Below are positions 11,573 through 23,931 of a stretch of 64,000 nucleotides of DNA, one piece after another. Position numbers and translations under genes: made by a program. Where the stretch lies: the NCBI RefSeq assembly GCF_022965805.1, contig NC_133117.1:9014183-9078182 (forward strand). Reading direction: 5' to 3'. Numbering within the stretch: position 1 is the stretch's first letter; every line of letters starts with the position of its first letter. This stretch comes from Primulina eburnea. Its lineage: Eukaryota > Streptophyta > Magnoliopsida > Lamiales > Gesneriaceae. The notes beneath the pieces are model-generated. The model was not told the DNA's origin. It did not search any database and saw only the letters and a list, made by a program, of their open reading frames with translations.

Positions 11573-13439
11573 CGTGGCTCGAGTAAATTAGGAGATGGCT
11601 CGGTGTGTTCGATAAGGTGTCAAAAACGAAAATAATAAAGCTAAAATCGAATCCATGGATCCACGGGGGTGGCTCATGACTTGAAAGGGTAGAATAAATC
11701 TTAAAAATGTTATGTTTAAAATTTGGGATCAAAATAACGAGTTTTGGATTTATTCGGGATTTAATCGCCGCACGAAACGCTAATTAACGAGTTAATTGAA
11801 ACGCCTAGTTTTAAGCTTCATAAAATTATGGAAAATTTTATTTTAGCTTCAATAATTATTATAAGTCTAAGTTGTTAATTTGGGAATTTATAATAAGGTT
11901 TGGTTTAATTCGGAATTAAAACGCATTAATACGTCTTATTTAAAGATTAATTTAAAAGTCGTCGAATTAAGCTAAATAAAAATATGAGAAAATTCATGTA
12001 AGCTTAAATAATTATTTGGGACATGTTAGAGTTAATAGAATTAAGAAAATGTCAAAAATGTGAAATTTTACGTCTAGGGGTAAAACGGTCTTTTTACACC
12101 TAAAAATTAGTAAACGTCATGGCAGGGTCCTGAATGCTGTTTTATGTGCTAATATAATTATTTTCAATGATTATGGATGTTTATATGTTAATATGTCAAT
12201 TTTAAATGTCTATGGAGGTTTAAGACGTTAATATGTTTAATGTTTTATGATTTAATATGCTAAAACATTTATTTTTAATGTTAATTTTAAATATTTATGA
12301 TGTTAAAATGTTTATTTTAAAATGTTCATAGATGTTTATGATTTTAATATTTTAAGTTATGATTTTTAAATGTCTATGATTTTTATGATTTAAATATGGA
12401 CATTTAAAAGACATGTTGCATTCTTGGTTTCAAAATAAAATGATATTACATGCATGTTTTTATTAAGTGATGATAACATGTTGAAGGACGTGAAGGGATT
12501 GTGACTACTACATGTTGGAAATATCTTGAGGGTTATGGTCCCCAGTGGGAGCCCGACGATCGTGTTTCCTTGGATACGGATACGAATACGAATATGAATA
12601 CAAATACGAATATGTTAATACGTAGGCCGGGGCCCAGTTGACCGGTGAGAGTGTTGCTGGTGTCCCCCGCTGCCCAGTACTGTGGTTCTTTTTAGATGGA
12701 TCCATCGCCCAATAAGATCAAGAATACGAGTCACAATCACGATTCGAATTCAACAAACACGAACATGAACATGAATATGAATATGGATACGAATATGGAA
12801 TATGAATATGAATATGAATATGGATATGAATATGGATATGAATATGAATATGTTTATGTGATATGGTTATGTTTTTGAAAATGTTTAAGTTTCAAGTTTA
12901 TGCATTATTAAGAAAATGATATTTTAAGTACAAGTATTTTTCACCGTTATATGTTAACTGTATTACGTATTACTTGTTATCAAGGATCAGACGTGTTGAG
13001 TATTTAGACTCACTAGGTGTGATTGATGCAGGTGAGTTTGATGAATATGTTTATGGAGGTCTTGCTGGTTGACTTTGCTGGACTGAAGGTGCACATAACC
13101 CGAGGACCGACGCTAGTTTTCCGCACTAGTTATGATTTATGATTTTAAATGATGTTAAAGATATTTTATGACTTTTATTTATGTTTATGAGAGATTTTTG
13201 AGAGGTTATAGTATGGGCTATACTTTTCAAATAATGTTTTTAGGTTGGTAAAATGTTTGATGACTTTATGCTTTAAAATATTTTACTTTGGATTTTTAAA
13301 TGGTAGTTGGATGTTTATTTTTAAAATGGTGACAAGATATTTTAAAGTATTTATATATAAGTATATTTTTAATTATGGAGATTAAGGAGGAAAAAAAAAT
13401 TCTAGTACGTTTTAAGAAAACGAGTAGCAGACGTTTCCA
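11573..13439 (+). repeat. Gypsy LTR, right part (continues from 1-366)
   Basis: Contains the Tekay-like signature at 12985-13125: GAGTATTTAGACTCACTAGG, GATGCAGGTGAG, then a CCGAGGACCGACGCTAG block. The region 12600-13439 matches the reverse complement of 56849-57714, which places the LTR end at the CA of GACGTTTCCA at 13438-13439. Athila gag sequence begins right after it. A GAATAT/GGATAC hexanucleotide microsatellite lies at about 12570-12855; the frame at 12696-12878 is only its translation. Confidence 0.7.
12570..12855. repeat. GAATAT-type hexanucleotide repeats
   Basis: Two blocks of imperfect GAATAT, GGATAC and GAACAT units, interrupted by a GC-richer segment (about 12610-12690). Related units occur on the opposite strand at about 57505-57610 in the homologous LTR, so the microsatellite belongs to the LTR family. 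Confidence 0.75.
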
Positions 13440-14690
13440 CTACTCTTGCATAGCTCGTGGAACAATAAATGCTGACAATTTAGAGCTAAAGTCAGCATTG
13501 ATTAACATGGTTCAGCATAACCAGTTTGGTGGAGGAGCAACTGCAGATCCATATCTACATCTGAGGACATTCCTGTAGATTACAGACACGATAAAGATTA
13601 ATAATGTTCTTGATGATATTATTATTTTGCGTATGTTTACATTTTCTCTCGGAGATCAAGCTAGAGGTTGGCTCCAATCACTACCGCTAGGGAGCATAAC
13701 TACTTGGCAGAAATTGTCTACAAAATTCCTTGCGAATACTTCTCACCTGCCAAGTCTAAACAGCTGAAGATTGAGATCAGCATCTTCCGACAGAACAAAT
13801 ATAAGCAGCTTTATGAAGCTTGGAAGAGTTACAAGGAACTGCTCAAAAAATACCCAAACCATGGATATGAAGACTGATTGCATATTGAGTTGTTTTATAA
13901 AAGGTTGAATGACCATATATGGACGACCGTTGATGCATCTGCTGGTGGTACAATATTTGCAAAATCTCCTGACCAAGCATACGATTTCTTGAGCAGATGA
14001 TCATCAACAGCTACCAGTGTGAGAGATCAGGAGTGAAGAAGACGACTGGATTGTATACAGTGGACCAAATCACATCACTTACCGTGCAAGTTTGTGCACT
14101 GACTACCCATCCCGCAGCAATGAATAAATGCCAATACACATCTGAAGTAGCAGTTGTGGCAATAGAAGAAGGGCCGAGCATGGAAGCAGCCCATTACATC
14201 AACAATCATAGATATGGAGGCTATCGAGATAACCCTGTTCCTAATCAATATCATTTTAGCCTACATAACCATGAAAATTTTCTGTATGCCAACAATAAGA
14301 ATGTGTTGAATCTTCTGGGGTTCAACGCACAAAAAGGAGAAGGCAAAACATCTCTTGAGGATTTGGTCAATACTTTTGTGACTAAGTTTTCAAAAAGGAT
14401 GGAGCAGACATAGACTAGGCTTGACAACCTAAAGACGCACATGGCCAATGTTGGCACTTCCACGAAAATACTTGAGTCGCAGGTTGGGCAGATAACGAGA
14501 CAGCTCACGCATAAATCTTCAAGCACAGTACCAAAGATTTCAGACACGAATATGAGAGAAGTGAACATCATTTTCATATAGCATGAGGAGATTGGAAAGG
14601 TAGAGGGAGAAGAGGAGAAGGTTGAGCCTACACCCATTAGGGAAGAAGAGTCTACTCCAAGCAAAGACATCCGAGGTAAGAAAGGTAAGG
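13440..14690 (+). pseudogene. gag: Athila gag remnant
   Basis: Readable in broken frames: NADNLELKSALINMVQHNQF, DPYLHLRTFL (13450-13578), GDQARGWLQSLPLGSITTWQ-like sequence around 13650-13710, SKQLKIEISIFRQ and QLYEAWKSYKELLKKYPNHG (13755-13865), then GTIFAKSPDQAYDFL near 13950. This is the order in the Athila capsid. Stops at 13578 and 13875 and several frame changes show it is dead. The apparent start ATG at 13375 belongs to the adjoining LTR, so the 67-codon frame there is an LTR-gag chimera, not a gene. A later frame (13997-14413) continues into the protein's C-terminal part. Confidence 0.82.
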
Positions 14691-14769
14691 GATATGATTT
14701 GGATCAATGTATTAATATTTCTTTACTTCACTACCCCCACAGATTTATGCAGTTGAATGCTGAGTTTCA

Positions 14770-15302
14770 AAAGAAAAAGGTCTTGAAGATTTCAAGAACC
14801 TATATATTAATATCCAGTCTGCAGATATGGAGGAAGTGACACTTACTGAAGGAGGCAATGAGGAGATACAAAAAAATCTTCCACAGAAGTTGCACGAACC
14901 CGGGAAATTCGATGTACCATGTGCAATAGAGGGCCAAATGGTGGGATAAGTATTTGTGTTTTAGGGGCGAGCGTGAACGTAATGCCAAGTTCTCTTTACG
15001 AGAAACTTGGACTGAGCAAGATGAATCCTACAGAACTGATCTTGCAGTTGAGAGATAAATCTATCAAGGTACGTTTGGGATTGGAGGAAGATGTTGAAGT
15101 ACAGGTCGATAAACTGAGGCTTCCATCAAATTTCGTTGTGTTTGACATGGAGAACTGTCAGAATGTTGCTGTCATTCTAGGACGATCATTCTTGGCTACT
15201 GCTGGAGCCATCATAGATGTTAAGAAAGGAATGTTGTCCATGGAGGTTGAAGGTCAGAGGGTGGTAATCAAGACGTCCAAGATATCACATGATCCACTTT
15301 GA
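14770..15302 (+). pseudogene. Athila protease remnant
   Basis: The frame at 14919-15302 reads CVLGASVNVMPSSLYEKLGL, then LRLPSNFVVFDMENCQNVAVI and LGRSFLATAGAIIDV, the usual pattern of an Athila retropepsin. The catalytic aspartate expected before LGAS appears to be valine, so the enzyme would be inactive. A stop at 15303 is followed directly by the GGGAGGCAACCCA motif typical of the region after pol, which means that the whole RT-integrase section has been deleted. Confidence 0.72.
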
Positions 15303-17183
15303 ACAGGAAGAAGAGTCAGGCTGATGACTTAAAACAAAGCGCTGCATGGGAGGCAACCCACAAAATTTTATTTTTCTGTATTTTCATTTTAGTTACTTAT
15401 TCATTTTATTTATAAAATTTTTTAGTCATATGTTTTCACATCATTTAGACAAATAATATTTTAATGAGCAGATTTGTTTGATGAGTTGAAGACCCCAGTA
15501 CATTGAAGAAAATGATGACAACGATGAGTACTGACGCTCATCACCACAAGTATGAATTGTCATATTTATAATTTTTACATATATTGAGGACAATGCATGT
15601 TTGAAGTTTGGGGTGGTACTTTAATTCCTATTACTTGAATTCCCGCAATCAGTTAGTCTAAATTGTGCCAAAAAAAATAACAAATTATTTAGTGTCTGTA
15701 ATGGAAAAAGAATACGTAAGCCAATGATGATATTTTTGCCAAAATAGTTGAGTCATGGTGCATGTATACAATTTCTTAAAAGTTCACAACCATCTATGCA
15801 CTTTTGCCGTGATCATCGATACATCTGATAAGGAGATAACATTTATTGCATGCTATGTATTACCGTAAAGATGACATAATTTGAGACTTTTTGTGATTTA
15901 TATCTGATATTGAACTAAATGTTACAAGCACAGAAGTGATCTAGGCATTCATTGAGTTTCTTTGGGTCTGTTTATATTATTATAATTTATCATTTGAATC
16001 CATTCAAGCCTAACAAAAAGGAGATGTGTAATTGAATTTATTCTAAAATATCCATAACATTATTCTAGTGCACATAATCGGTTTGTACAAGTTGAATTGT
16101 GAATGAGAAGTAGTCTAGAACTTGGTTTAACACTCTTCAAGGTGAAATATGGATATTGTGTGACCTCGGGATGATTTAGGTGATTTTGGATCGTTTGAGC
16201 ATTCGAGCCTACCCGTACATCATATTAATCTCTAATGTACCATGTTGAGCCAATTAAAAAATCGAATGGCGTGTGACAAAGAACACAATGTCCCCATTCG
16301 TACATTTTTCTTTGTCCCATGTCAACTACAAAAACTCTTAAGCCTATACACTAATTCATGTCTGAATGTGAAAGAAATGAACCCCTTTAGCGCTTGTAAA
16401 ATGAAAAGAAAAAAATAATCGTGGAATTAAGGTGAGTAAAATAGAGAAAAAAAATTTGAAGTTAAAGAAGGAACGTATGGTGTTGAGGTGGTGAACTTGA
16501 GTAAAGAAAGAGTCGGGAGATGAAAAAATGATGAAAAAGTCAATTAAAGGTGGAATATGAAAGAAGGAGAGGTGCTGAAAAAAAGTAATAATTTCTTTGT
16601 TTTCTCTCATCTTTGATTTCCATACCTTTATTGAATATGTGAGCCGTAGTCTAACGATATAAACTTATAAGACCTATTAACCAAGCCACGTGTATCCAAT
16701 ATACTATTGGAGAAGAGTCGTTAAAGTTAAGCCTATGGACATTTCAAAAGCAATGTCAACGAACATGGAATTTGACCATTTACACATACCATCACATGAC
16801 ATGACGTTACACTTTAGTATGACTCTCTTTAATATCTTTTGAACCAAATGTTAACCATATGTCCTGGTTATCTATGCACGTAGATAATTATTTTCATGGA
16901 TGATAGTTTGAAACTTGAGTTAAAAATTTATATTTCTCTGAGATAAACGAGAAGCTTAAATCGATCACTATGTTGGATTGGGTAGATGAGATTGGCGATC
17001 CACACACACGTGATCTGCTAAGTAATGGGTGCATGCATCGAACTTGAAAACCTTAGACATGTGATATTTGAGGCATTATGATTACTTTCTTCCACTACTT
17101 GCGTTTTGTTAATTTTCTAGAAGAACATTGATTGTAAATTTTAAATTTTGCTCGAGACTACAAACCTTAAGTTTGGAGGGATT
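15303..17183 (+). other. Athila 3' non-coding region
   Basis: No gene seen in 1.9 kb. It begins with the CGCTGCATGGGAGGCAACCC motif near 15340 and ends with a purine-rich tract before the LTR. The 84-codon minus-strand frame at 16356-16610 is low-complexity (F, S, I) and is taken as chance. Confidence 0.6.
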
Positions 17184-18313
17184 TGATAAGTGCAAGTTTT
17201 GCACTTAAATTATCCAAGGAAGTGGCATGAAATTTTGATAATATTGAGCGGATTTACGTGTTTGGTAGTGATTTATGTAGTTTGCAGGAGCAAGCATGAG
17301 CGTATAACTTACTACTAACAAGGAAGTCCAAGACAGAAGCAAACGCACGCAAAGGCCTGCGCAGAGACCAGAAGCTCGAGCTTAGAGAAGAACGAAAAAA
17401 TAACGCCAGTCGCAAAGAACCTTGTACCCTAGGAACTTGGACATATATAAATATTGAAACCCTAGCCACAGAGAAGAGAGGAGAGCCGCAGTCACGCACA
17501 AAATTATAAAAAACTGGAAAGAGAGCGAGAACGAAGAGCGTGTCTGCCGAGGACGGAGTCGTAACTCTTATTTGATTCTTCTTCCCTTATTCTTACTTAA
17601 TTTTAGTCTATTAGTAATGTTTAAGAACATGAATTTATTTTATCGTTTTCATTCACAAACTAATTTATTAAATCTGGAGGATGATGTTGCTTGGTCGAAT
17701 CTTTATTTATGAATTATTGATTTATATATGCGAATTACTTCTTTGTTTATTTATATTTTCCGGATCTTACTACTTTCAATTACTTGATCACTAATTAGAT
17801 TGTCATATTTATTTGAGATCTATCACTCGGTAGAGAGGATTTTGAATAAGACAGTAGGAAAATATATCGTTGGTGTTTATAGAGTTTGGAATACCTATAA
17901 CTCCAACGAATCCATTAAAATAATTATTATGCTATAGAAATTATTTATTGTTTGATTTTTAATAGGGATATAGAAAATTTACTATAGATAATTGATTTCT
18001 ACGCACCACTTGAGAAAAGGAGTAGGAAAATTGAGAATTCTTGGGTAGTTAACGGGTTGAAATTATAAATATAGATGTCAATGATAATTTAATATAGTAT
18101 AGACTAAGTGAAATCATACCTCTAAATTCTTATTCTCACTTATTTTAAATCGTTTTTGCGCTTTCATTAATTTTAGTTCATAATTAACATCAAATATTCT
18201 ATTAAATTTTCTAAATAAATTTATTTATTTCAATTGTGGTAATTAATTTATAATTGCTCTACTGAGTACTAAAACTTGACATCATACACTTGCGGGTAGC
18301 AAATATCACAACA
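17184..18313 (+). repeat. Athila 3' LTR
   Basis: Starts TGATAAGTGCAAGTTTTGCA and ends near CAAATATCACAACA, about 1130 bp. The start follows a polypurine tract, and TGATAAGTGCAAGTTTTGC is a familiar Athila LTR opening. The right boundary is less certain because no flanking duplication can be tested without the other LTR. Confidence 0.7.
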
Positions 18314-18729
18314 TTCATGTTCTTAGGAAGAATCTTCATATTAAACTTATAAGACAACAATCAAATTTCTAAGTTCAAGCTGTATGACAACTCGAGATTA
18401 TGTTCAGTTCGATATTATCATATAGCCCTTATTTGTTGATGTCCACCTAATAGCAATCTGATACGAACGGTTAATTATCTATTATATTTAATATATTACA
18501 TTTAAGTTTGACAGACACATTTATTTACCGCTTTAATTGTACGGTTTATGTCGTTTCAAATTTTTTTTTTCAGAATTTAAAATATTCTCCACAAACACGC
18601 TGACACGTGGACTGACATGTTTGTCTTACATTCGGCCGTATATATACTCATTTTATAAAGGCCTGAAAATCCTTACTTTGAAAATTTGCGGGAAATTTAA
18701 AATTTTTCTTTTAAAATAAATGGAGTACC
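18314..18729. other. Unassigned AT-rich spacer
   Basis: No gene, repeat or signal recognised. The 60-codon frame at 18537-18719 has no recognisable pattern. Confidence 0.4.
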
Positions 18730-21636
18730 TCATTCATACCAAAAACTGATAAAATGTTTAACGTTCAAAATAGCAGCGGAAGAAATTATTACTTGCCAAA
18801 ATAACAAGTTAAAGTATTCAACAACTGATAAAATATTTGGGCATAAAAAAAATGGCAAGTGCTGAAACTGAGGTCCTCGGGTGCCACTACTGCCGACCCA
18901 AGCTAGCTCACTGGTCCCCGCCCTCGATCCAGACATCATCAGTACCTACAACAATCAAGTCTAGTGAGTCTAAAGACTCAACATGCATATATCGTAAATA
19001 ACAAGTAAATACTATAGTAAAATTTGCATGGAATAAAAATATCATGTCCGGAGGCATACGTGAAAATAACTTGTCATGAGCAATTATAATACGTGCATAA
19101 CTGAACTGAAAATTCACAGTAAAAATGTTTGCTCCATGGAGCCTTGCACTGAAATAGCTTGTAATAAATTTTCTGGTGAGATTATGGTCTACGCAAGTGG
19201 TCCCTGAACTGAACTGAACTGAGCTGACTGATACTGGGGACTGGACCGGTAACTGGTGACCGGATTTACGTCTGATCAGACTACTGCCACAGTACTAGGT
19301 GAAACAACTAAATTGACGGGTAATTGGGGAACGGATTTAATCATGATAGTAAAGTGACCACAAGCCATATCGCATAAATATCAAAATTTGTATTTTTTTT
19401 TGCACGTAATATAATTAAATAACTGAATTAAATATCCTGTAACCATTTTACTGATGGATTGGATCGCTCCCAGGCTCGCTGCAACCTACATATGCCATGA
19501 AAAATATGCAATAGCTTTTACTTGACCCAACTATGCAATTGAATCCGATAATGCGACAATGACGCTCAACGACTTCGTATTTAATCATGACTCCGAACCA
19601 GCCCGAACCAACACTGAACCAACCAATAGTCATGATTAAAATACGCTAAAAATGATGAAATAATGCTCCTAAAATGATGCAAGTCGAAATCTAGGTGAAT
19701 GGAGGCCAAAACAAGAAACGCTCTTTCGAGAGTCAATTTGGTACATCGCACCATAAATTCTCGTACGACTTCAAAAATGATCCGAATGACAAACGGCCAA
19801 AAACATGACCTTCCTAACTCAATGAGGCACTGTCCAGTCCAAGGCCATGGGCTAAAAGCCAACCAAGAACTCAAACGACGCCTGAGAACAGCAGCACACT
19901 TGCTGTCAAAATTACAGCAGCTGCGCACTTGCTTTCCTTGTGTCGTTTTCGAGACTACCGGCCATTGGGGCTTGAACCACCGACCAGAGACTCTTACCAA
20001 CATCCCAAAGAATGATTTGAACCATGGCTAAGGGCCCTAGGCCAGCAACAATCCAAACCACACTATGAATAACCGAAACTTCCCCACCGAGAGCCAAACC
20101 TGCGCGTGGGCTGTTGTGATTCATTTGCTGTCTCGTGTCGTTCCAGTGGCCATTTGATTGACCATGGCACGATCTAGACATCTAGGGGCATGGTATGAAC
20201 CGTGGCTAAGGGCCATAGGCCAACCAATATCCACACCATTATACAAAATCGAACACACACATGCTGTAAAATGAAGAGGAGCGAAAGGGTACAGGGGCTG
20301 TTCTTGCGTTTTTAATTAAAACCGATTCACCATGGACCAAGCCACCAAAAGGGTGACTTAGTCACGTCTTAGAAATGCTAGGGAAGTGATTTAACCATGG
20401 CTATAAGCCTTGGGGCAGCCATGATCAGTTTCATAACCCTTTGACAGCAAAACTGAAATTTCGAAGACTCAAGTGGCAAGAATGGAACGTTGCTGTCATT
20501 TTCGTGTTTTCCAGCGTGCATGGGGTTGAATGAGTGGACCAACATGATCCTAATGCCTCCTATTACATGTCTAGATGTCGCCTTGGGAGCCTGGAACCGA
20601 ACCAATACCTGAAACCATGGAAACCAAAGAAACCGTGAAGCTTGTCATGGAACCGAATATTCTGCATGTTTAATTTTCTGAAATTTGCTGGTATATTTCG
20701 GTTTTAGCATGAAAGTGATGATCATGAAATGTAAAAATAATTATAATAGGACTTGATTGAAGAGTCAAAAAAAATATATGCATTCCTGGTTTCATTTTGA
20801 AAGAAAACGAAAGAACGAGACGATCCAGCGCGGAGGAGGTGGAGCGCTTTCTATTCTATCTTTCTTGCTCGATTTTTCTCTCCTCTTTCTAGATATGAGG
20901 GTCACGATTTTCTACTCTGAAATGAATCTGAATTTCGGTCATAGGGAGGGGATAATAGTGGTTAAAAGAGTGAGGAGAAGGGGTGCAAAATATAGGGAAA
21001 GATATCAAGACCAAGTCTACTCTTTTTGAAATTTTGAATTCTTGTTGCTATCAAGTCTTCTTGGATAGATCTAGAAAGGGGTGGCCGATAATCCTTGCTA
21101 ATCTAGACTAATATAATGCTCATTAATTAATTAATTAAGGATGAAAAGATAACCATGCTAAAGAGGGACAAAGAATGGGTCAAAGTTGAGTTGGCAAGTC
21201 CTTGTTTAATCTACTAAGGAGGGTGGCCGAATTCTTCAATAAAAATGAAGGGAGGAATGTTGATTATTTACTAAATTTATAACCCTTAAAAGCCTCACAT
21301 ATCTTTTAATTAGTTTAGTGAACTAACCCCTTAATTAAGGAACTTAAATAAATTTATTTTCTACTCACCTCAAGTAATTAAATTAAATTCTCAAACCTCC
21401 TTTTTAACTTAAATCAACTTACTTGCTAGCTAAAATAAATTCTGGAAATGATTTCGTAATCAAAAATTCTATCTCAAAACTCCAACTCCGGTCCGGCCTC
21501 ACTGAATTAACTGAAATGATAAAAATTTAAATGACTACATAAAATAATTAAATTAAATACTCATGCAATAAAATCATTTTACTTTAAAATATTAGAATTA
21601 TGCATGGCTTATACGTAGTCTAAGTTACGGGTTCTA
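18730..21636 (-). repeat. Long Gypsy LTR-like block (probable solo LTR)
   Basis: On the minus strand it opens TGTAGAACCCGTAACTTAG (right edge at 21636). Near the left side it contains AATCAAGTCTAGTGAGTCTA, AAGACTCAAC and GTCCTCGGGTGCC, the reverse of the signature in other Tekay-like LTRs here. AGCAGCGGAAG lies at about 18770. The left boundary is not fixed because I could not find a matching target-site duplication. No internal domain adjoins it. Its middle (about 19980-20600) has degenerate repeats around AACCATGGCTAAGGGCC. Confidence 0.5.
19980..20600. repeat. Degenerate ~180-bp repeats
   Basis: Three blocks begin with related AACCATGGCTAAGGGCCCTA, AACCGTGGCTAAGGGCCATA and AACCATGGCTATAAGCCTTG sequences at about 20020, 20200 and 20395. 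Each is followed by a TGTCGTTTTC- or GCTGTC-containing stretch. Minus-strand frames over this block are by-products of the repeat. Confidence 0.45.
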
Positions 21637-21663
21637 CACATTTGATTTCACTGGCTCTAGTTA

Positions 21664-21876
21664 TTGTTTTATGATCATCTTCTCCATCAAATTTTTGTAT
21701 CAAAAATTTTCTTGCCCTCAAAAAATTTCAAGCCTCGAAAACTATCTTCCTATACGAGCAACGCTTTTCAACTCAACTTTGATGATGTTTATCTGCTATT
21801 GGATGATAGCATGGCCGCCATGTTCAAATCTCATGAAGCTACGGGACTAAAATTATTTGGGCACATTGATAGCTAA
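21664..21876 (+). pseudogene. Fragment of retroelement-associated ORF family
   Basis: A 70-codon frame ending SNAFQLNFDDVYLLLDDSMA, AMFKSHEATGLKLFGHIDS. The spacing N-x-F followed by a hydrophobic run, a short acidic turn, then MFK-x-x-E-x-x-GLK-x-F parallels the start of the protein encoded at 39786-40448 (VLSINFEYIYSMEYGAIVSV, FKLTESSRLKTF). I read it as the N-terminal stub of the same family, truncated by a stop at 21874. The match rests on pattern only and is moderate at best. Confidence 0.4.
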
Positions 21877-22211
21877 TTTATCAGTTTTTACTATTTCAAT
21901 AATTGGAGCTATTTATTGCGAAATATTTAACACGATATGCAGAATTGCATTTAATAATTGAATTAATTAAATTAACTTTACTTGATACTAAAATAATTAC
22001 ACACAGATCTAATTATATATTATTTAATTTATTAAATCTAATATACGAAAAAAAATATTGATCCCCAAAATCTATTTTTATAATTAACATTTCAGAGTTT
22101 GATAAGAAAAACAAAACGAACCAGATTATTCAATTGCATCTTCTTCTTTTCTGGATTCATTTGATGCAACCATGAGTCTCTCCTATTGAAAATTCAAACT
22201 TCATTTACGAT
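21877..22211. other. AT-rich flank of the CACTA element
   Basis: No gene or motif recognised. It carries the GAT target-site duplication at 22209-22211. Confidence 0.4.
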
Positions 22212-22483
22212 CACTATGCCAAAAATCACTTTTTACTTCAGATAATATCTGAAGTAATAGGGTACTTGAGTACCGAAGTATATGGACGTGAAGTAATAGA
22301 TGTACATTTTACTTCACATAATACCCGAAGTTGTAGTATTGAAAATACCGAAGTCTTTTGGCCGGTTTTGGGAGGAAAACCGGTCCAGAATTGGACCGGT
22401 GTCGAAGTAATAAATGTGTTTTACTTCATCGATTATAGTGAATAATGAAGTAGTATATTATATAACTTCCTCTTAATTATTAT

Positions 22484-22660
22484 TTAGCGACGGAATTCAT
22501 GTTAAAAACCGTCGCTATTTTGCGACGGAATCCATGTTAAACACCGTCGCTATATTGCGACAGAAGTCATGTTAAATACCGTCGCTAGTGTGCGACGGTA
22601 TTTATATCAAAAACCGTCGCTACGTAGCGACGGGGCTCAAATGAGTTCCGTCGCTAATAT
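22484..22660. repeat. GCGACGG...CCGTCGC hairpin series, left part
   Basis: Five or so successive inverted repeats with arms GCGACGG and CCGTCGC around 15-20-bp AT-rich centres such as AATTCATGTTAAAAA. The right part of the same transposon (30417-30750) continues the series. Confidence 0.82.
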
Positions 22661-23917
22661 GTTAGGTAAAATAAAAAAAATTTAATAAATCTGTGTTATG
22701 AATTGGTGCGGTAAAATATAAAAAATTTAATAAATCTGTGTTATGAATTGGTACAATCGTGTAAGAGATAAAAATTTTTAGTATTATAAAGTGGTAAAAT
22801 CGTGTAAGAAATAAAAATTTTAAGTGTTGTGAAATTGTAAAATCGTGTAAGTGATAAAAATTTTAAGTGTTGTGAAGTTGTAAAATTGTGTAAGTGTAGT
22901 GACCCGTTCCAGAATCACCTACTAATCAAGAACTAAGCATGCAATTAACTTAATTAATAACAATCAGAGATAATAGCGGAAAAGGTCAACAAATGATAGC
23001 TATACAACCCCATCGAAAATCCATAACAACTCAGAATGAAAAGAAAGTATACGGTACAACCATATCGAATCAAAGAGTACTGAATAAATAACTCCACCGG
23101 CTACTCAACGTCCTCCTCCTCCTCCTCCTGAGCCATCCAACCTGAGGCCTGCCCCGTGGGAATGGGGTGTCCAAGATAAACAAAACCGAGGACGTGAGCG
23201 ATAAGAACGCCCAGTACAAAAGCATGAGTATACAAGCCTATATGAAATGCACATGCTATGATATGATACCAGGGTAGTCAAGAAACAGGAGTAACAAAGG
23301 ATCTCAAAATGCTCAGTCTAGAGGCGCCAAGTGGATAGTGCCGCGCGGTACTCCTCTGGGTCACTGCATCCACTACAAGAACAGACGTGGACCTAAAATG
23401 TCCCGGATCACCGAAGCCCTCCGGACCCGTCGGCCACTGTGTACTCTCGGTGTCCATGCGTCCACAAGACAAGACAGGGCTGAGCGGCCCCACAAGATAT
23501 AGCTTATCTCGAAAGAGATACAGCTCAACAGTAAAGGCTATCTCGAAGGAGATACGGCTCAACATGAAATGCAACATGCATCATAAAACGTGACATAATA
23601 GCATGCATCATATGACATATATCAATGCACCACATAATCATGCAACACATATAAGAATGTATACTCGACCAGGATATCTCGGATAGTACTTTCGTACCTC
23701 AAACCAGCAGATCCTAACAATCAGTCCTAGACTCACGCCTGCGTCCGCAGTCAGCCCACTGGTGCCGCTAGCTCCAAACTAGAGCACAGCTCCGCTACAA
23801 CACTAGTAGCTCCCCGCTAGTGCCCGAACCTCGGAAAAAGACTAGAACCTGTCAGAAACGACTGAAATGCTCTGGAACACTCTGAAATGGCGAGTCACAA
23901 ATGAAGCCTCTCGCCTC

Positions 23918-23925
23918 TATTTATA
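23918..23925 (-). promoter_or_regulatory. TATA box of 3' LTR
   Basis: TATAAATA on the minus strand, in context GGCTATAAATAGAGG. The identical box in the 5' LTR is at 29949-29956. Confidence 0.7.
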
Positions 23926-23931
23926 GCCAAC

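Larger units (their letters stand above)
13440..18313 (+). mobile_element. Deleted Athila-type Gypsy element, 3' portion
   Basis: A plus-strand remnant. It runs from partial gag (interrupted at its 5' side by the LTR ending at 13439) through an aspartic protease region, directly to a 3' non-coding region, a polypurine tract (AAGTTTGGAGGGATT before 17184) and an LTR at 17184-18313. RT, RNase H and integrase are absent, so this is an internally deleted, non-autonomous derivative. The 5' LTR is not in the window. Confidence 0.8.

Noticed and set aside
12696..12878. ORF coding for NMNMNM/EYEYEY repeats
   Set aside because: It is a translation of a hexanucleotide microsatellite within an LTR.
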